DNA of 64,000 nucleotides, taken from NCBI GenBank assembly GCA_009792885.1, contig WMCF01000032.1, forward strand, positions 7,412,898-7,476,897, written 5' to 3'. Positions 12,546-24,655 of this stretch are shown piece by piece; positions within the stretch are counted from its first letter, which is position 1, and each line of letters begins with the position of its first letter. This stretch comes from Eremophila alpestris peregrina (Eukaryota > Chordata > Aves > Passeriformes > Alaudidae). The translations under genes were made by a program, and so were the position numbers. The notes beneath the pieces were generated by a model. It was not told the origin of the DNA. It worked only from the letters and a program-made list of their open reading frames with translations, and did no database searches.

Positions 12546-14213
12546 GCTAATTGGCAATGGTTCTCCTAATTGCTGCTTTGGTGGGAGAGCTGCAGCAGTT
12601 AGGAAAGGCTTGGTGGTGCTTGGCTCAGAACAAACTGGATCATCCCCAGGGTAGGAAGTGGGAGTTCCCCTGTCTCCAGTGCCGTTATAAATGTGGAGAA
12701 GCCTCTCTCCAGCTCTTGCTTTGCCACCTGGGGATGACACCAGCACCTGGTCATGGGGACAAGGCACTTTGCCACCCAGGGAGATGACAGCCAGCACTCA
12801 GAAAAACAAGAATTGTTTTTGGTGTAGGTGTAACCTGGATTTCCTCCTGCCTGGGAACACCCTTCCCTTTAATTAATGAGTGTGCCACTCCCAGTGCCTG
12901 CCTCAACACCCAGCACCTGAGAGCTGAGAAGTGGCACTGAAATGTCCCCTGCAGTCACTCACCTGGGAGCTTTCTGTCGGGAGGCATCAAAAGGAAACCT
13001 CCAGCAGCACCAGTAGGGAAAAGAGCTGATCTCCAGGCCTTTTTTATTGCTTGTAAAACTTTATTGGAGGTGGAGAGAGCGGGGATAGATAATGCCTTCA
13101 CAGGGAGATCACAGAGCATTATCTTCGTGTCAAAACAAAATTGAGTTCATTTCTCCAAAGATTAACACTTGGTATCAGCTGCAGCAGTATCTAGCACCTC
13201 CAGGAGTTATTATTAGTTTCGTTTTAGTTGAAGAATTCCCTTTTAAATGGAGTCTTCTGGAATTTACAGACCACCTCTGTCTGGAATGCTTGCGCAGGGG
13301 TTATAAATAAAATTATTTGCTAAAAATGTTTCCCAGTACAAACAGGCTGGGTTTACCAATGTAAACATACTATATGTATTCATGCACATTTTAAATTGGT
13401 TACTGTGGTTCTTTTACCATTGGCTTGAAAGATAACATGGTGTGAGTGCATTATATATTTCCAACATTTTATTAGTGTGGAGAGGCAGTTAAAGACTGAG
13501 ACATTCATGAAATGAAGAGTTTTAATTCTCTTTTCACTCATCTGTCCACAGACTCATCTAAGCACCTCACATGCACTAACATATTTCAGCCAGCCAGGAG
13601 TACCTGGAGGTGGAGAAGCTGTTTCACAGCTGGGGAAAACCCAAACTGGGCAGAAAAGAACAACTCTGGGTGCAATTTGCCCAGCTGGGGGCTGGGATGA
13701 AGCTCTCACATCCCCAGGCCTACAGAATACGTTGCAAATCTGGAAGAACTGATCACATCAGCTGCAGATTGCTGCCATCCAAAACCAGGCAGAAATGCTT
13801 TGTCAGAGGAGTCCACGTTTAATGAGATGTGACCCACATGGCTTTTCAATGTACACAGCTGAAAATGGAGAGCTAAGGAAAAGGGGCTTTTTTTTTCCCA
13901 CAAAAGAATGCCACACATGATTTCCTTAATTTACTGAAACCAGTTACATCAATTCCCATGGTTTTGTGAGGAACTTCTTTTCTTTTATTTTTTTTTTTAA
14001 TAAGAAAAATGTACAGTGATTAGCTGAGTTTCCTCTCCAGCCTTATTAAGCTGCAGTTATTGGAGAGGTAACAGTACATGTACCCTGATCTGGTTTTTTT
14101 TCCTTTTCCATGAATTTTCCTCATGTCTTGCCTGGTTTAAGCCTGTACCTCCAAACTTCCAGGGTTTTAAGAAGCAGTTTTAGTTTTATTTAGGGGAAGC
14201 TCTGCTGACTAAA
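12546..14213. other. Unannotated non-coding sequence
   Basis: No gene is supported. Only short overlapping frames (under 90 codons) and small T/A tracts are visible, for example around 13886 and 13988. Confidence 0.55.
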
Positions 14214-14246
14214 GATATACAGATATACACACACACACACATATAT

Positions 14247-14280
<34 letters not shown>
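14214..14280. repeat. Compound (CA)n/(TA)n microsatellite
   Basis: GATATACA repeats pass into a short CA run and then a long TA run interrupted once by TTG. The array is about 67 bp. It is likely to vary in length between individuals. Confidence 0.95.
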
Positions 14281-14281
<1 letters not shown>

Positions 14282-15279
14282 TCTGGTACAGCCATGAGGA
14301 ATTAGAAAGTAAAAGCTTTAAAATAACCATCAATACCCTGAATAAATCATAGGCAGGACACTTTGCACAAGGTGTGGGATCATCTCCTGCTCATTGCCCA
14401 CTTTCCACCCCCATTTTTATTTCAGGGAGGTGCCTGCCCTGGGCTGTGTTACTTCCCTACATGGGAAAACTTTCAGCCAGTAGTTTCTGTCTTTTTCTCC
14501 CCTCATTAAACAACGATCTTGGAAAAAAAATAATTCCTAAATTTATTTGCCTTGCACATACAAAGAAAGAGCCAAAGATTTATTTCTGGTTGAAGCAGTG
14601 GGTACTGGAGGCAGCAGAGATTTGCTAGTTCTCATTAGCTGAGGAGTTGGCTTGATGCAATCCCATTGTACATGCCAATAAAACTGAAAGGTAACCAGCT
14701 GTTTTATTCCAACCACTACGTGGGGGTTTTTTTATTTTTCCTGGAGGAGTTTTGCAATGTATGATTTGTATAAAATTACGTTTAGATGTAATTAGTATGG
14801 CAATAAATATTTTCTGAACTGCAGCTCTTCTTCTAATTTTGGTTTTCAAGGCAAGTCTAGCCAAGTCATAGCAAGGAGCACAGCATCAGAGGGAAGTTAT
14901 TGCAACAAAGCTGGAATCAGTGTCAATAAGATAATGCCAATATCTTATTGAAATACAGAAATTTCCTCCTACATCTTTTTCTCTGGGATAAATTTGTAAA
15001 AAAGGAAAAAAGAATTACTGATTTTGAGTGTTAGACAAAGATAGATATGGAGAAAATACATAAAGCTAAAGAAAAAGTTTGTTTTCCAGAATCTTAAGAT
15101 TTTGTGTGTGCAGAAATCTTTCTTTTTTTTCTTCTGAGCCATTAAAATCCATCAAGCCTCAGGATCAAAAAGCTGTGAGTAATTAGGCATTGACCAAAAC
15201 AAACCATTTTGCTGCTGTGCCTTTTGTGTCAGCAGCATTCACATTAATGCAGAAGGACCCACCAGAAGAGCTGATATGG
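14281..15279. other. Unannotated AT-rich sequence
   Basis: This is AT-rich DNA with no supported gene. A short reverse-complement pair, CAATAAGATA at 14924-14933 and TATCTTATTG at 14941-14950, is seen. No repeat family is recognised. Confidence 0.5.
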
Positions 15280-15510
15280 TCAATAAGTCATGAACTGAAA
15301 TATTTCTTCTTCCATAATTGCTCCTTTATGTTTATGAATTTGCATTTTAATAACTCCCTAATTATTTATTTACTCAGCATTGTCCACGCCATGCAATTTA
15401 AGGTGTTTTTAACTGCATGTTTAATTGATTATGCATAATAACTGTTGGTGAAACACATGTAATTAGGAAGACTGTAAAATGTGCATTATATGTAAGTAAC
15501 AGTCGCTGTT
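15280..15510. promoter_or_regulatory. Possible conserved non-coding element (AT-rich, homeodomain/POU-like words)
   Basis: This is a dense AT-rich block with TAATT and ATTA cores, ATGCAATTTAA, TGATTATGCATAAT (octamer-like) and TGTAATTAGG, interrupted by GTCCACGCC. Such composition is usual for long-range enhancers near developmental regulators. No coding frame explains it. Called from words alone. Confidence 0.3.
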
Positions 15511-18500
15511 CCATTTCAGGGCTCCTTTTATGGAAGACTGCAAAAGTAATTAAAAACTTAATCTAGTCTAATCACAAGGATTTCTATTTTATGAAGTAGC
15601 TTCATTTGCAAAGCAAAGTGAGAATAAGACTTGCAAGACTGAATCATTTTGAGCTCTGTTGGTGCCATTTTTCCATGGGGCATTCCAATGGGCAGAGCTT
15701 GGCTTGCCTTGGACTTCCACCCTCAGCTGACTGTCCATCCATTGTTTAAACCCAGCCTTTTAACCCTACCTGAAATGCACTTTTCCCTGTGGTTGAATTA
15801 ATAATAATTGCCAGCTCCTTGGCATCAGACACAGTTCTACCTTAGTGCTCCTTTTGCTGTCTGGAAATTCCAGCGCCTGGCATCAAGGGGCTCCAATCAC
15901 TTCCACAGTGTCCAGAAATAGCTGTGACCTGCTTTTTTGCACCATTTCCACCCTTGCAGGCTAAACCTGAGCCCCCTGGAAACAGAACACTATTGAGGCC
16001 TGAGCCTTTTTTAGTACTCACTGCTGGGTAACTTCGTTCTCCCCTGTTTAATTACAGGTTTCGTGTTCGGGGGTACGAAGAAGGGACATCTTGTAAAGGC
16101 ACCTTTTCATGTGTGGACAGGCCATAAAAATGTAGGTAGGGGCTTCTTTTCCACACTGGGTGTTCAGAAATGCCTCAGTGCTCTGTTATCAAGCAGACCT
16201 GTTTGGAGGAGAAAGAAAAAAAAAACAAAAAACAAACAAAAAAAAAAATTAGAACCTGAAGTACAACCAACTCCTCCTTGGTTACCTCAAGCCAGGCACT
16301 TTTGGGTGGTGTGGGACCAAATGTCAAGCTGGACAAAGAGGGCAAGGATGCAGTGAGTTGGGCTGTTGTGGAGAAAGAGCAGGGATTAAAAACAACGTGG
16401 ACAATGGTGACATTTCTGTCAGTGCAGTGGGTGCAACACTCCCACTTGCTTCGTCTGAGGATCCTGTGGGGTGCCAGCTCTCACAGTTAACCCAGCTGTT
16501 ATTAAAACCACTGCAGCACTGATGAGTTCTTATTGTTAATAACTGCAATTTTGGAAGCCAGTCTAGGTGAAAATAATTAAAATTGCCTTAATTTATGTGG
16601 TTATTGCACCAAATAAAGAGGACGACAGATTAATGCTTCTCTGAAGGATACTTTTCCACCTCTTGTATTGAAAGATTTAGCATTTGGTGACTCAGTAAAT
16701 TGCTGAGACATTAATTTATGCTTGGGGGATAAGAAAGTTATTTTCAATAGAATTAAATCTACAACCTGATGATGCAAGGGACTCCTCATGAGATTGCTTG
16801 TGCTGTAAATCAATCCATTTCTCCCAGTTCAGGGCTTTGGAGCACCAGCTAAACTTGGCTTTTTTTTTTTCACAAAGAGGGCACAAGGACTGTTTATTTT
16901 TTCTTCCAGATAGGCTGGATGGTGCCTGCCATAAGTCAGCTGAGGTGAGGAGCTGAGGAGGAGGTAAAATGAATATACAGCATAGGGAAGCTAATAAAAT
17001 CCCTTCTTTTCCACAGGACCACAGACCACTTGGCAATAAGATCACAAGTGGAGGCAGACAGGGAGATTTCAAGCACATCGACTCTTTAAGAAATAATGCA
17101 TTTATTTATTTGTTTGATTTTATCAACATCATCTTATTTAGCTTTGCACTATAAAGGTATTTACCATACTAATCCCATTAGGCAGATAAAATATCCCTGC
17201 CAGAGCTCCTGAGGAAAGCTTATCACCACTGCTATTGTTCCACTCCTCCTGACTGCTCAGGAGACAAGAGCCGGTGGAATCAGAAACTGAAATTTTAGAC
17301 CAAATTAGATCCTCACACCTTTTCTCCAAAGCATCTTGGAAGTGTTAAACTGCTGAGGTGCTTAATCTGATGACTCAGGGGAGTCTTGCTCTTCCCTGGT
17401 AATGAGACTTCACCTCCAACACAATTGCAAAAGATCTGCTTAAAACAAGAGTTGTGACTTGTCTGGTATGAAAAAGGTAAAAGATGTAGAGTGGGTGGGA
17501 TCTGTCTAGTTCAGATTTCCTCCCATCTGTAAAAAAAAAAATAAATTCTGTTTCCATTTGTTCTCTCTGACAACCTCTCAGAAGAGGACTCAGGAATTTA
17601 CAGAGAAAAAAAAAATGAATGAGCTTGGAAAAAGCCAGACAAATTTGGGAATCTTTCTGTTCCCACAGACCTCTGGTTGCTGAGCAGAGGCAGCCAAGAG
17701 GAGCTTGGAGCAGCAGTGAAAGTGCTGGCTCATTACCCAGGTGCCTCTGAACACATCTGTCAGTCCAGAGGAATAACACATCCCTGCCCCCATGGATGTG
17801 ACCACAGGCTGATGTGCCCAAGGGTCAGCTGTTTTGAAGTGCACACAAGCTTATTTTTTTAGCAAATGCACCTCTCTATTTCATTTAAAATGCAACTGTG
17901 GGGTTTTTAGGCCCTAATTTAAGTGTTGACTTGGGATTAGATGAGTCTTCAATTTTTGTTTAACACCATTTTCATTCCATTGGTAGCTTTCATAATCTGC
18001 TGGCAGAATCATGCAAGGGTAAGACTGGTCCTGCATCTAGATCATATTTAAACCAAAAAGCCAAATTGGTCTCTGCGTTGCAAAAAAAAACTAAACCCCC
18101 TGATACACATGAAATCCTCTGCAGGTCAAACAAAAACTGGATGGGAATTTATTTCCTGAGGAAGGAACTGAGTGAAGGTAAAACGTTTTTCTAGTGTAGA
18201 GGAGGGGACAGAACTGATGGTGCTGGACTTGGTGGAGGAGCAGAAGTTGGTTCCTGTGGATAAATCCCAACTGTGAGTGAATGAATGAATCAAGGAAGCA
18301 TCTAATCAGTTTAATGCCCTGTTGCTCATGAAGAAATCACTAAAGAAGATTTAAAAATTGCTAACACATTCCATCTTTCCCAGAATTTCAGTTTCCCAGA
18401 TGCAATGCATTTAGTCCTGCATTAATATTTGTAAAGGCTCCTAAAAGTACTGGGCTAAGGAAAAAAAAAAAAACAAGGGCAGGTGCTGATGGAGAATTTG

Positions 18501-18980
18501 GGGCAGCTGCTCCACAAACCATTTTGATACAGAGTGCTTCAGAGGGAGGATTGCAGGAGGTGGAGTGGGTGGCTGCAGCCAGTCTGTCTCTGGAATGGTC
18601 TGACAGAGCTGGGTGAGAGGGGCAGCTCTCTTGTGTTCATGACATGAGATAAAATAAAAGTTTTAACTGCTACCTCAGCAAAGCCCCAGTACCCCATTCT
18701 CCTCAGAATCTGCTGTCTGACACACCTTGAAGGAGGAATCTCTTTGAAGGTCCATCAGTGGAGAAAGCTGTAGCCAATCCTTATCATGGCTGGACTCCGT
18801 TTTCAAGGCAAGGGAAATTCCAGCAGAAACTTCAGGATCCATCAAGGTGGTTTAGCTCTCATTCATCACCCTCCTGGCATCCAGGCTTGAAATTCTTAAT
18901 GTGATTAGTGCCGGGGAAAGGATTTCCATCCTGCTCAGCTTCACTCACAGCCCCTGGTAAAGTGCAGGACCTGGTGGTCG
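15511..18980. other. Unannotated non-coding sequence
   Basis: No gene is supported. The region holds an A-rich tract at about 16207-16250, A runs near 17530, 17609 and 18461, and overlapping frames on both strands at 16716-17862 with no recognisable domain. Confidence 0.55.
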
Positions 18981-19361
18981 AGAGGAGAGGGTTCACTAAA
19001 AGAGGAGAGGGTTCACTAAAAGNNNNNNNNNNNNNNNNNNNNNNNNNNNNNNNNNNNNNNNNNNNNNNNNNNNNNNNNNNNNNNNNNNNNNNNNNNNNNN
19101 NNAAAAGAGGAGAGGGTTCACCAAAAGAGGAGAGGGTTCACTAAAAGAGGAGAGGGTTCACTAAAAGAGGAGGGGGCTCACTAAAAGAGGAGAGGGTTCA
19201 CTAAAAGGGGAGAGGGTTCACTAAAAGGGGAGAGGGCTCACTAAAAGGGGAGAGGGCTCACTAAAAGAGGAGGGGGCTCACTAAAAGAGGAGAGGGTTCA
19301 CTAAAAGAGGAGAGGGTTCACTAAAAGAAGAGAGGGTTCACTAAAAGGGGAGAGGGTTCAC
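18981..19361. repeat. 20-bp purine-rich minisatellite with assembly gap
   Basis: Tandem copies of a 20-bp unit (AGAGGAGAGGGTTCACTAAA) run from 18981, break at 80 Ns, and resume to about 19361. Two complete units precede the gap and about a dozen follow it. Variant copies change AGAGG to AGGGG or AGAAG, TTCA to CTCA and CTAAA to CCAAA. Unit starts are 18981, 19001 and 19021 before the gap and 19106, 19126 and onward after it, so the phase shifts by 5 bases across the Ns. The gap size is therefore an estimate and the copy number is unknown. Period 20 is not a multiple of three, so the open frame at 18908-19144 is not a gene. Confidence 0.95.
19023..19102. other. Assembly gap (80 N)
   Basis: Eighty consecutive Ns lie inside the minisatellite. 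Eighty is four unit lengths, but the flanking phases do not agree with an exact four-copy spacing. Confidence 0.99.
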
Positions 19362-21800
19362 CCTTTCACAGCAGTGCTGGAATGGCAGGGCTCTGTCCCC
19401 ACACTGAGATTTCGTGGCACATGAACGTCCCTTTGCTCCCTGGCAAACAGAACCACAACAATCTCATCCATCCACCCAAACACTGAGAAGGGAGAGCCCA
19501 AAACTCGAGCTGCTGTGGCAGAAGCAGGGACAGGCAGGAGGGAATGCCTGCAAACATTCTGACATGGAAGTTCTAAGTAATTCCATTTTCCACACCGTGG
19601 CTGGCATCTGGTGTGTTACTGAGTAACTCAGCAGAGATCTGTTCAATGCATAACCTCCCTGCACAAAGGATACATTCTTTTTCTGGGTTTCTCCCTTTAA
19701 CCCGTGCTTCCCTTTGATTCTTGCCTGCCCCGCAGTTGCCAACCGTGATTTTTGCAAACTCTGTTGAAACATTTCAGCGGGACAAATCCCCCTGTTTGCT
19801 CCCTGCCATCCTCATGAGTTTACAGTCAGAACCCTCCTTGCCTTCAGCCTGAAATTTCCCTTGGCTTTCCTGCAAATCCTTGGACTTGTCTCAGAAGATG
19901 CACCAAGATATTTCACCAAGAGAACAAACATCTGGCCAGAGATAAGGATTAAAGTTGGTCAGCCACTGCACGTGACCGTAATGGCAAAAAAAAAGATGGA
20001 GCAGATGACAGGACTGAGCTGTGTTTTGTTCTCTCTGGAGCACGATGGAGGACAGGGTGGAATTCAGACAAAATGCAAGGTGACTGTTATGAGGAAAATT
20101 GTAAGGAATAATTGATATAAACTCAGTTAATTGAGTTTTACTCATCAAACACTGTGGAAGATGCCAGAGCTGTCATTTTGACTTGGGTTTCAGCACATCA
20201 CAAGGGTTTATGGAGGGCTGGTCTCAGCAGTGTTGCTGCAGCCTCTCTGAGCACCATTACAGCATAAATCAGAGCTCAGCTTCACCTAAATCTGAGCTTT
20301 CACTTTGGGCTGGGTTGGAAGTAACTGCTGAATGGATGATATTGATTTAGGATTAGCTTCACCACAAAGATAAAAGCTCTTTCAGCCAGGATGGGTCAAT
20401 TAACATCAAACCAAGTATCTTCCAGCTAAAACCTTCCCTTACATGGAAAAAGAAGGAAGAACACCGTGGCTGACAGGAATAACTGAATCAGCACAGTCAG
20501 TAGTGGAGCACTTCTGACCTCCTTGGTTTTATCTGTCTTTCTTTGCAACAGTGGAGGAACTTTGGATTTTATATTTGTATTTATATTTTAATACTTGTAA
20601 TTTCCAAGGTATTTTGGACATGACTTTTACCATCAGGGTGACAGGGAAAGAAAAGCTGTAGATCTCAGTGTTCACTGGCCATGTGAAAGCAGCAGAGGAG
20701 CAGAAGTCACCTGAGTGGCAGCTCCAAGCTTGGATTTTCCTGAGTCAGAGATGTGAACACCCAGCCCTTGTCTCATCCTCTTCCTCACAGGAGGTGAAGC
20801 TGATCTAATTGCCAAGTGTTCAGTGAGGGGAGGGAGGAGGTTACAGCTCCACAGTCAGTCAGCTGTGACAGTGACCCCAGGAGTGGAGCTGGCCTTGAAT
20901 AATGCAGTCATTTTGTACCTATCTGAACACAAATTCTGCTGGTTTGGCTGGAGAAGAAAGAAAATCAAGGTCATGAACATAAAGTTTAGGGAAAATAAAA
21001 GGAAGAAAATGCCTTTTGCAGCCCCATGCTCATACTCCTTTCCTACAATAACCAATGCTCACAGTGTTTATAATAGTTATCTGCTCAAGTATTAAATTAA
21101 TCAGGAAAAAAAACCCCACAAGGTTAAATATATACCAGTTAATGGTGAAGGTCTGAATGTATCCAGTGAGGTAGGAAGGGAGCAGTGCAATTTGTGTGGA
21201 GTGACTGGAAGCAGCTTTCTCAGTGCCCTTGAGGGCTTTTCCACCAGCATGGCACATTTCCTTCACGAGGAATCTCGATTTATCCCATCATGTCTACAGC
21301 ATCTTCTTCATTTTACCACAGTCCAGGGTTTTAACACTTTCATTTGCAAATCTCCAAAGACTACCAAGATCTCCTCTTGGCATGAGGCTGTGGAAGTGAA
21401 AAGAGATGCTTTTTACCCACTTCCCTTGGGTTTAAATATCTTCATCTCCCTGACACTTGTTTTCATAAGATATTTGATTTTTTTTTTTGTCACTTCCATG
21501 TGTGTTGCAGGCTGGGCTAATGTGGGAATCTCTGCTTCCCAGTCAAGGGAGACCCACCATCTGGGGCTTCATCTCAGCTAGAAACCATCATCTGTGTTAT
21601 TCAGAAACCTTTATGTAAATAACACTCCTGACACATAGCTGCATAATTAGGGTCCCTCATGAATACGACATCCTGTGGTTTAGGGTAAAGCACTAATTGA
21701 TCTGTGAAATATTCTGAAATCCCACTGGAATGCAGTTTATGTCCAACGAGTTTCTCTTTGTTTTTTTGACTCCCTGTATTATATGCAAATAAATTCATCA
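19362..21800. other. Unannotated non-coding sequence
   Basis: No gene is supported. Frames of up to about 129 codons (21192-21581) carry no motif. A T run lies near 21480-21488. Confidence 0.55.
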
Positions 21801-21863
21801 TTTTCTCTGTTTTTATTTTTCTCTATTTTTATTTTTCTCTATTTTTATTTTTCTCTATTTTTG
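21801..21863. repeat. 16-bp T-rich tandem repeat, about 4 copies
   Basis: CTCT anchors recur at 21805, 21821, 21837 and 21853, giving an exact 16-bp period of the form CTCTATTTTTATTTTT. The first copy has G in place of A after CTCT. Confidence 0.95.
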
Positions 21864-22059
21864 CTATTTCCCCACATTTTAATCTTTATTATATTTTCTC
21901 CATTTCCATGGGTTTTTGGCATTTCTTGAAATATTTTGAATTTTTTCCAATTTTTTTTCCTATTAATCAATGTTTCCTCCTAATGAAATATTGCTCTTCA
22001 AAACCCACATCAGGAGCAGTAAGAAGCACCCAGGGAGCTTTGACTTGTACCCTCTTCTG

Positions 22060-22290
22060 CAGGGCACGTGTAATTTGCTCATTTAATAATGATTTTAAAA
22101 CGTTTAAAATCCAAACAAAACAACAAGTTCCTAGTCTTGTATTCAGGTGTGAGTTATCCATCTTTCATGATGAGACAGGCATCATAATTATAAAAGCCCT
22201 CGGGCCAGAATACACGAGCATTAAAGTGAATTATGGCATGATCAGACTGCTGAGGAAAGCCACAGTTATTTTTTTGCAGAAATGGGGCCA
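22060..22290. promoter_or_regulatory. Possible conserved non-coding element
   Basis: The block contains TAATTTGCTCATTTAATAATGA, a CATCATAATTATAAAAGCC segment with TATA-like and TAAT words, and GCATTAAAGTGAATTATGGC. CpGs are present in CCTCGGG and ACACGAG. Composition resembles developmental enhancers; there is no alignment evidence. Confidence 0.25.
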
Positions 22291-24526
22291 AATTCTGCTC
22301 CCCTGGAACTGGTCATGATGCTACAGAAGTCAGCAGCCACCTTCCTGTGAAATTTGCTCCGTGCAAATCCCAATGCAAACTTGGGATTTCAGCCCTGTCG
22401 TACTTGCACACTGTTCTGCCAAGAAAACAGCACTGGAACAAGATGAGAATTTTTCAGTTTTACATTGCAAGTGTGCCTCTAATGCTCTGTGAGACAATGG
22501 GGGACAAAATAAGGGATGATTTGGACGCACAGATTTAAAATACGTGTGGTTTCCAAAAGAGCAGCACCAAGGGGGAAAGTGAGAGAATTCTACAGCTACA
22601 ACAGTTTGACCAAAGATCAGAGAAGCCAATGGGAGTCTTTTCCATTTTTCATTCAGTGAGATTTAGATCAGATCCCTTTGGGGACTCATAATGAAGTTTA
22701 TTTCCATTATAAATATACAGTTGATATGTCAAGTTTTACTACCATCATGAGAAAACGATTACACACAGAGTCACAGCCCAGCTGAAATTCACTTGAAAGA
22801 AAATTGTAGTAAGTTACTATTGCCAAGTTTTAAAGGGAATGACATTTGACAAGAAAAACATTCATACTTCTTAGATAAAATCACTACATTTTATTCTTTC
22901 CATGGTGAACAGTCTGTTGCACTCATTAATGGGAATTCTGTCCCTCTCAAAGATTGATTCTTACTGACCTTTTCTGTATCTTCCTCCTGATCTTAGCATA
23001 TAATTTGACAGGAGGAAAAAAAAAGTATTTTTACACTAAAATAACCAAATGTTTGCAGAGATTGGATAGGTGCAAAAGTTGCAACCAACTCATTTTAAAG
23101 TATATTTTTGGTTGTCTTTCACAAATTAGCTCCTTTTTTTTTTTTCCTTCTAAAGAAGACAAAACATTAGTGCAAAGGTAATAACTTTTTTTATGATCAT
23201 AAGCTAGACTGATTTATGGCTTTCTTTCTCTGGGTGTTACATTTATATGAACCATATCCTAATTCAGGATCAACCACAGCTTTTGTGAAGATCTCTGTAT
23301 CTAAAAAATGAACAAACCCAACCCAACATGTTATTAATTACGCAGGAAAAGAGTCTTTGACCATATTTACATCAGAATCTATTCTTTCCTGTTTGAAAAA
23401 TGAAGTGATGCTTTCATCAAGCACTCAAAACTCTGAGTTTTTCAACCATTTCTACTCATTATGAACACAATTTGGTTTTGGTGGGTGGAATTCTCATCAG
23501 TCCCTGAGCTGCCTAGTGTGTTTTGATAGCTGAAAAACAAAGGGAAAATCTCAGCAATGTGAAAGCAGGTTGGTTTATTTTCCCAAATGACCCTATTGAA
23601 AACACTCTAATACATATTGATAATTTTCACATGCCCCCAGCTTTGAGGGGCACGATTCACTCTGATCCTAAATCACTAAGATCTCCCTAAATTTAATATT
23701 CTCCCACTACTGTGTTCATTGACAGGTTGTAAAGAGGATGTAGCAGGCTGAAGTCTAAGAAAGAAATACAGCAAAGAGATGGAGTGGTTTTTTATCTGTC
23801 TGTCTCCTCAAGTCTTCAGATGGTGACTAGATGCCTACAGATAAGACATTTCTTAATCAAGGAGTTGGGGAACTCTGTAGTTAAATGACATTGAGTGAGT
23901 CATAGAGGAGATCAGATCATCTAAAGAAATCTTCAGTTGTAAGAATGTGCATCCCTCTGCATACAGATAATAATTTTCCAGGAGTCAAAGACTCTTTCTA
24001 AAGCAGGTTTTTTGGTGGGAAGAGGAGCTTCAGGGGTCCTGTGTGTCATTTTCAAAGGTCCTAAAACGTTGGAGCTGACCTTGGGCAATGCAACAGAAGT
24101 GACTGGCTGAAATTCTGTCTCCAGTGAGCCCAAGGGAGAGTCTGAATTCAGTGTGGCCATGTTACCACCCAGGGTGTCAGTGGGAAAACTGCCAGTCTAA
24201 ACCAAGAGAAAGCAATATATTTAACCCCAGGAAACAAAACAGGAAAAAAAAAATATTCCTGTCCCTAGTCCCTCATCTCCCCAACAGAGCCAAAGATACG
24301 AGCCAAATGGAGAGTGCCATCAGATTGACAGGTCTGTCAAGGTAAGAGGTGTTTGGGGCAAGCCTCAGCAGAGGACATGTGTGAGGCAGGGAGGTCTTTT
24401 CCTTTTTCTGACAGATAAAATGGGTAACTAAGAGCAGGAAATGGAGGCTTCAGCCATGAGATGTGAAGGCAGCGAGAAAATTGCATCAATTGGACAAAAC
24501 AGAGTTGCTCAATGGGCTCACAAAAA
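22291..24526. other. Unannotated AT-rich sequence
   Basis: No gene is supported. The DNA is AT-rich with a T run at about 23132-23144. No repeat family is recognised. Confidence 0.5.
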
Positions 24527-24655
24527 TCACAGAATTGAGGTTGGGAGGGGCTCTGGAGGTCACCATGTCCAACCCAACCTCCAGCAGGGTCAGCTGATGG
24601 AGGCTGTGCCCAGATGGTTCCTTTTCACAGAGACATCCAAGCACACACCACCACC
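24527..24655 (-). mobile_element. CR1 LINE 3'-end fragment
   Basis: The plus strand starts TCACAGAATTGAGGTTGGGA, continues with 'ggctctggaggtcaccatgtccaaccc' and then 'agcagggtcagctgatggaggctgtgcccagatgg'. This is the typical order of the reverse complement of avian CR1 3' ends. It is short and 5'-truncated, as most CR1 copies are. Similarity fades after about 24655, and the right end is uncertain. Confidence 0.8.

Noticed and set aside
14214..14280. Origin or AT-rich unwinding element
   Set aside because: It is a plain CA/TA microsatellite.
18908..19144. Open frame across the gap
   Set aside because: It consists of minisatellite and Ns.
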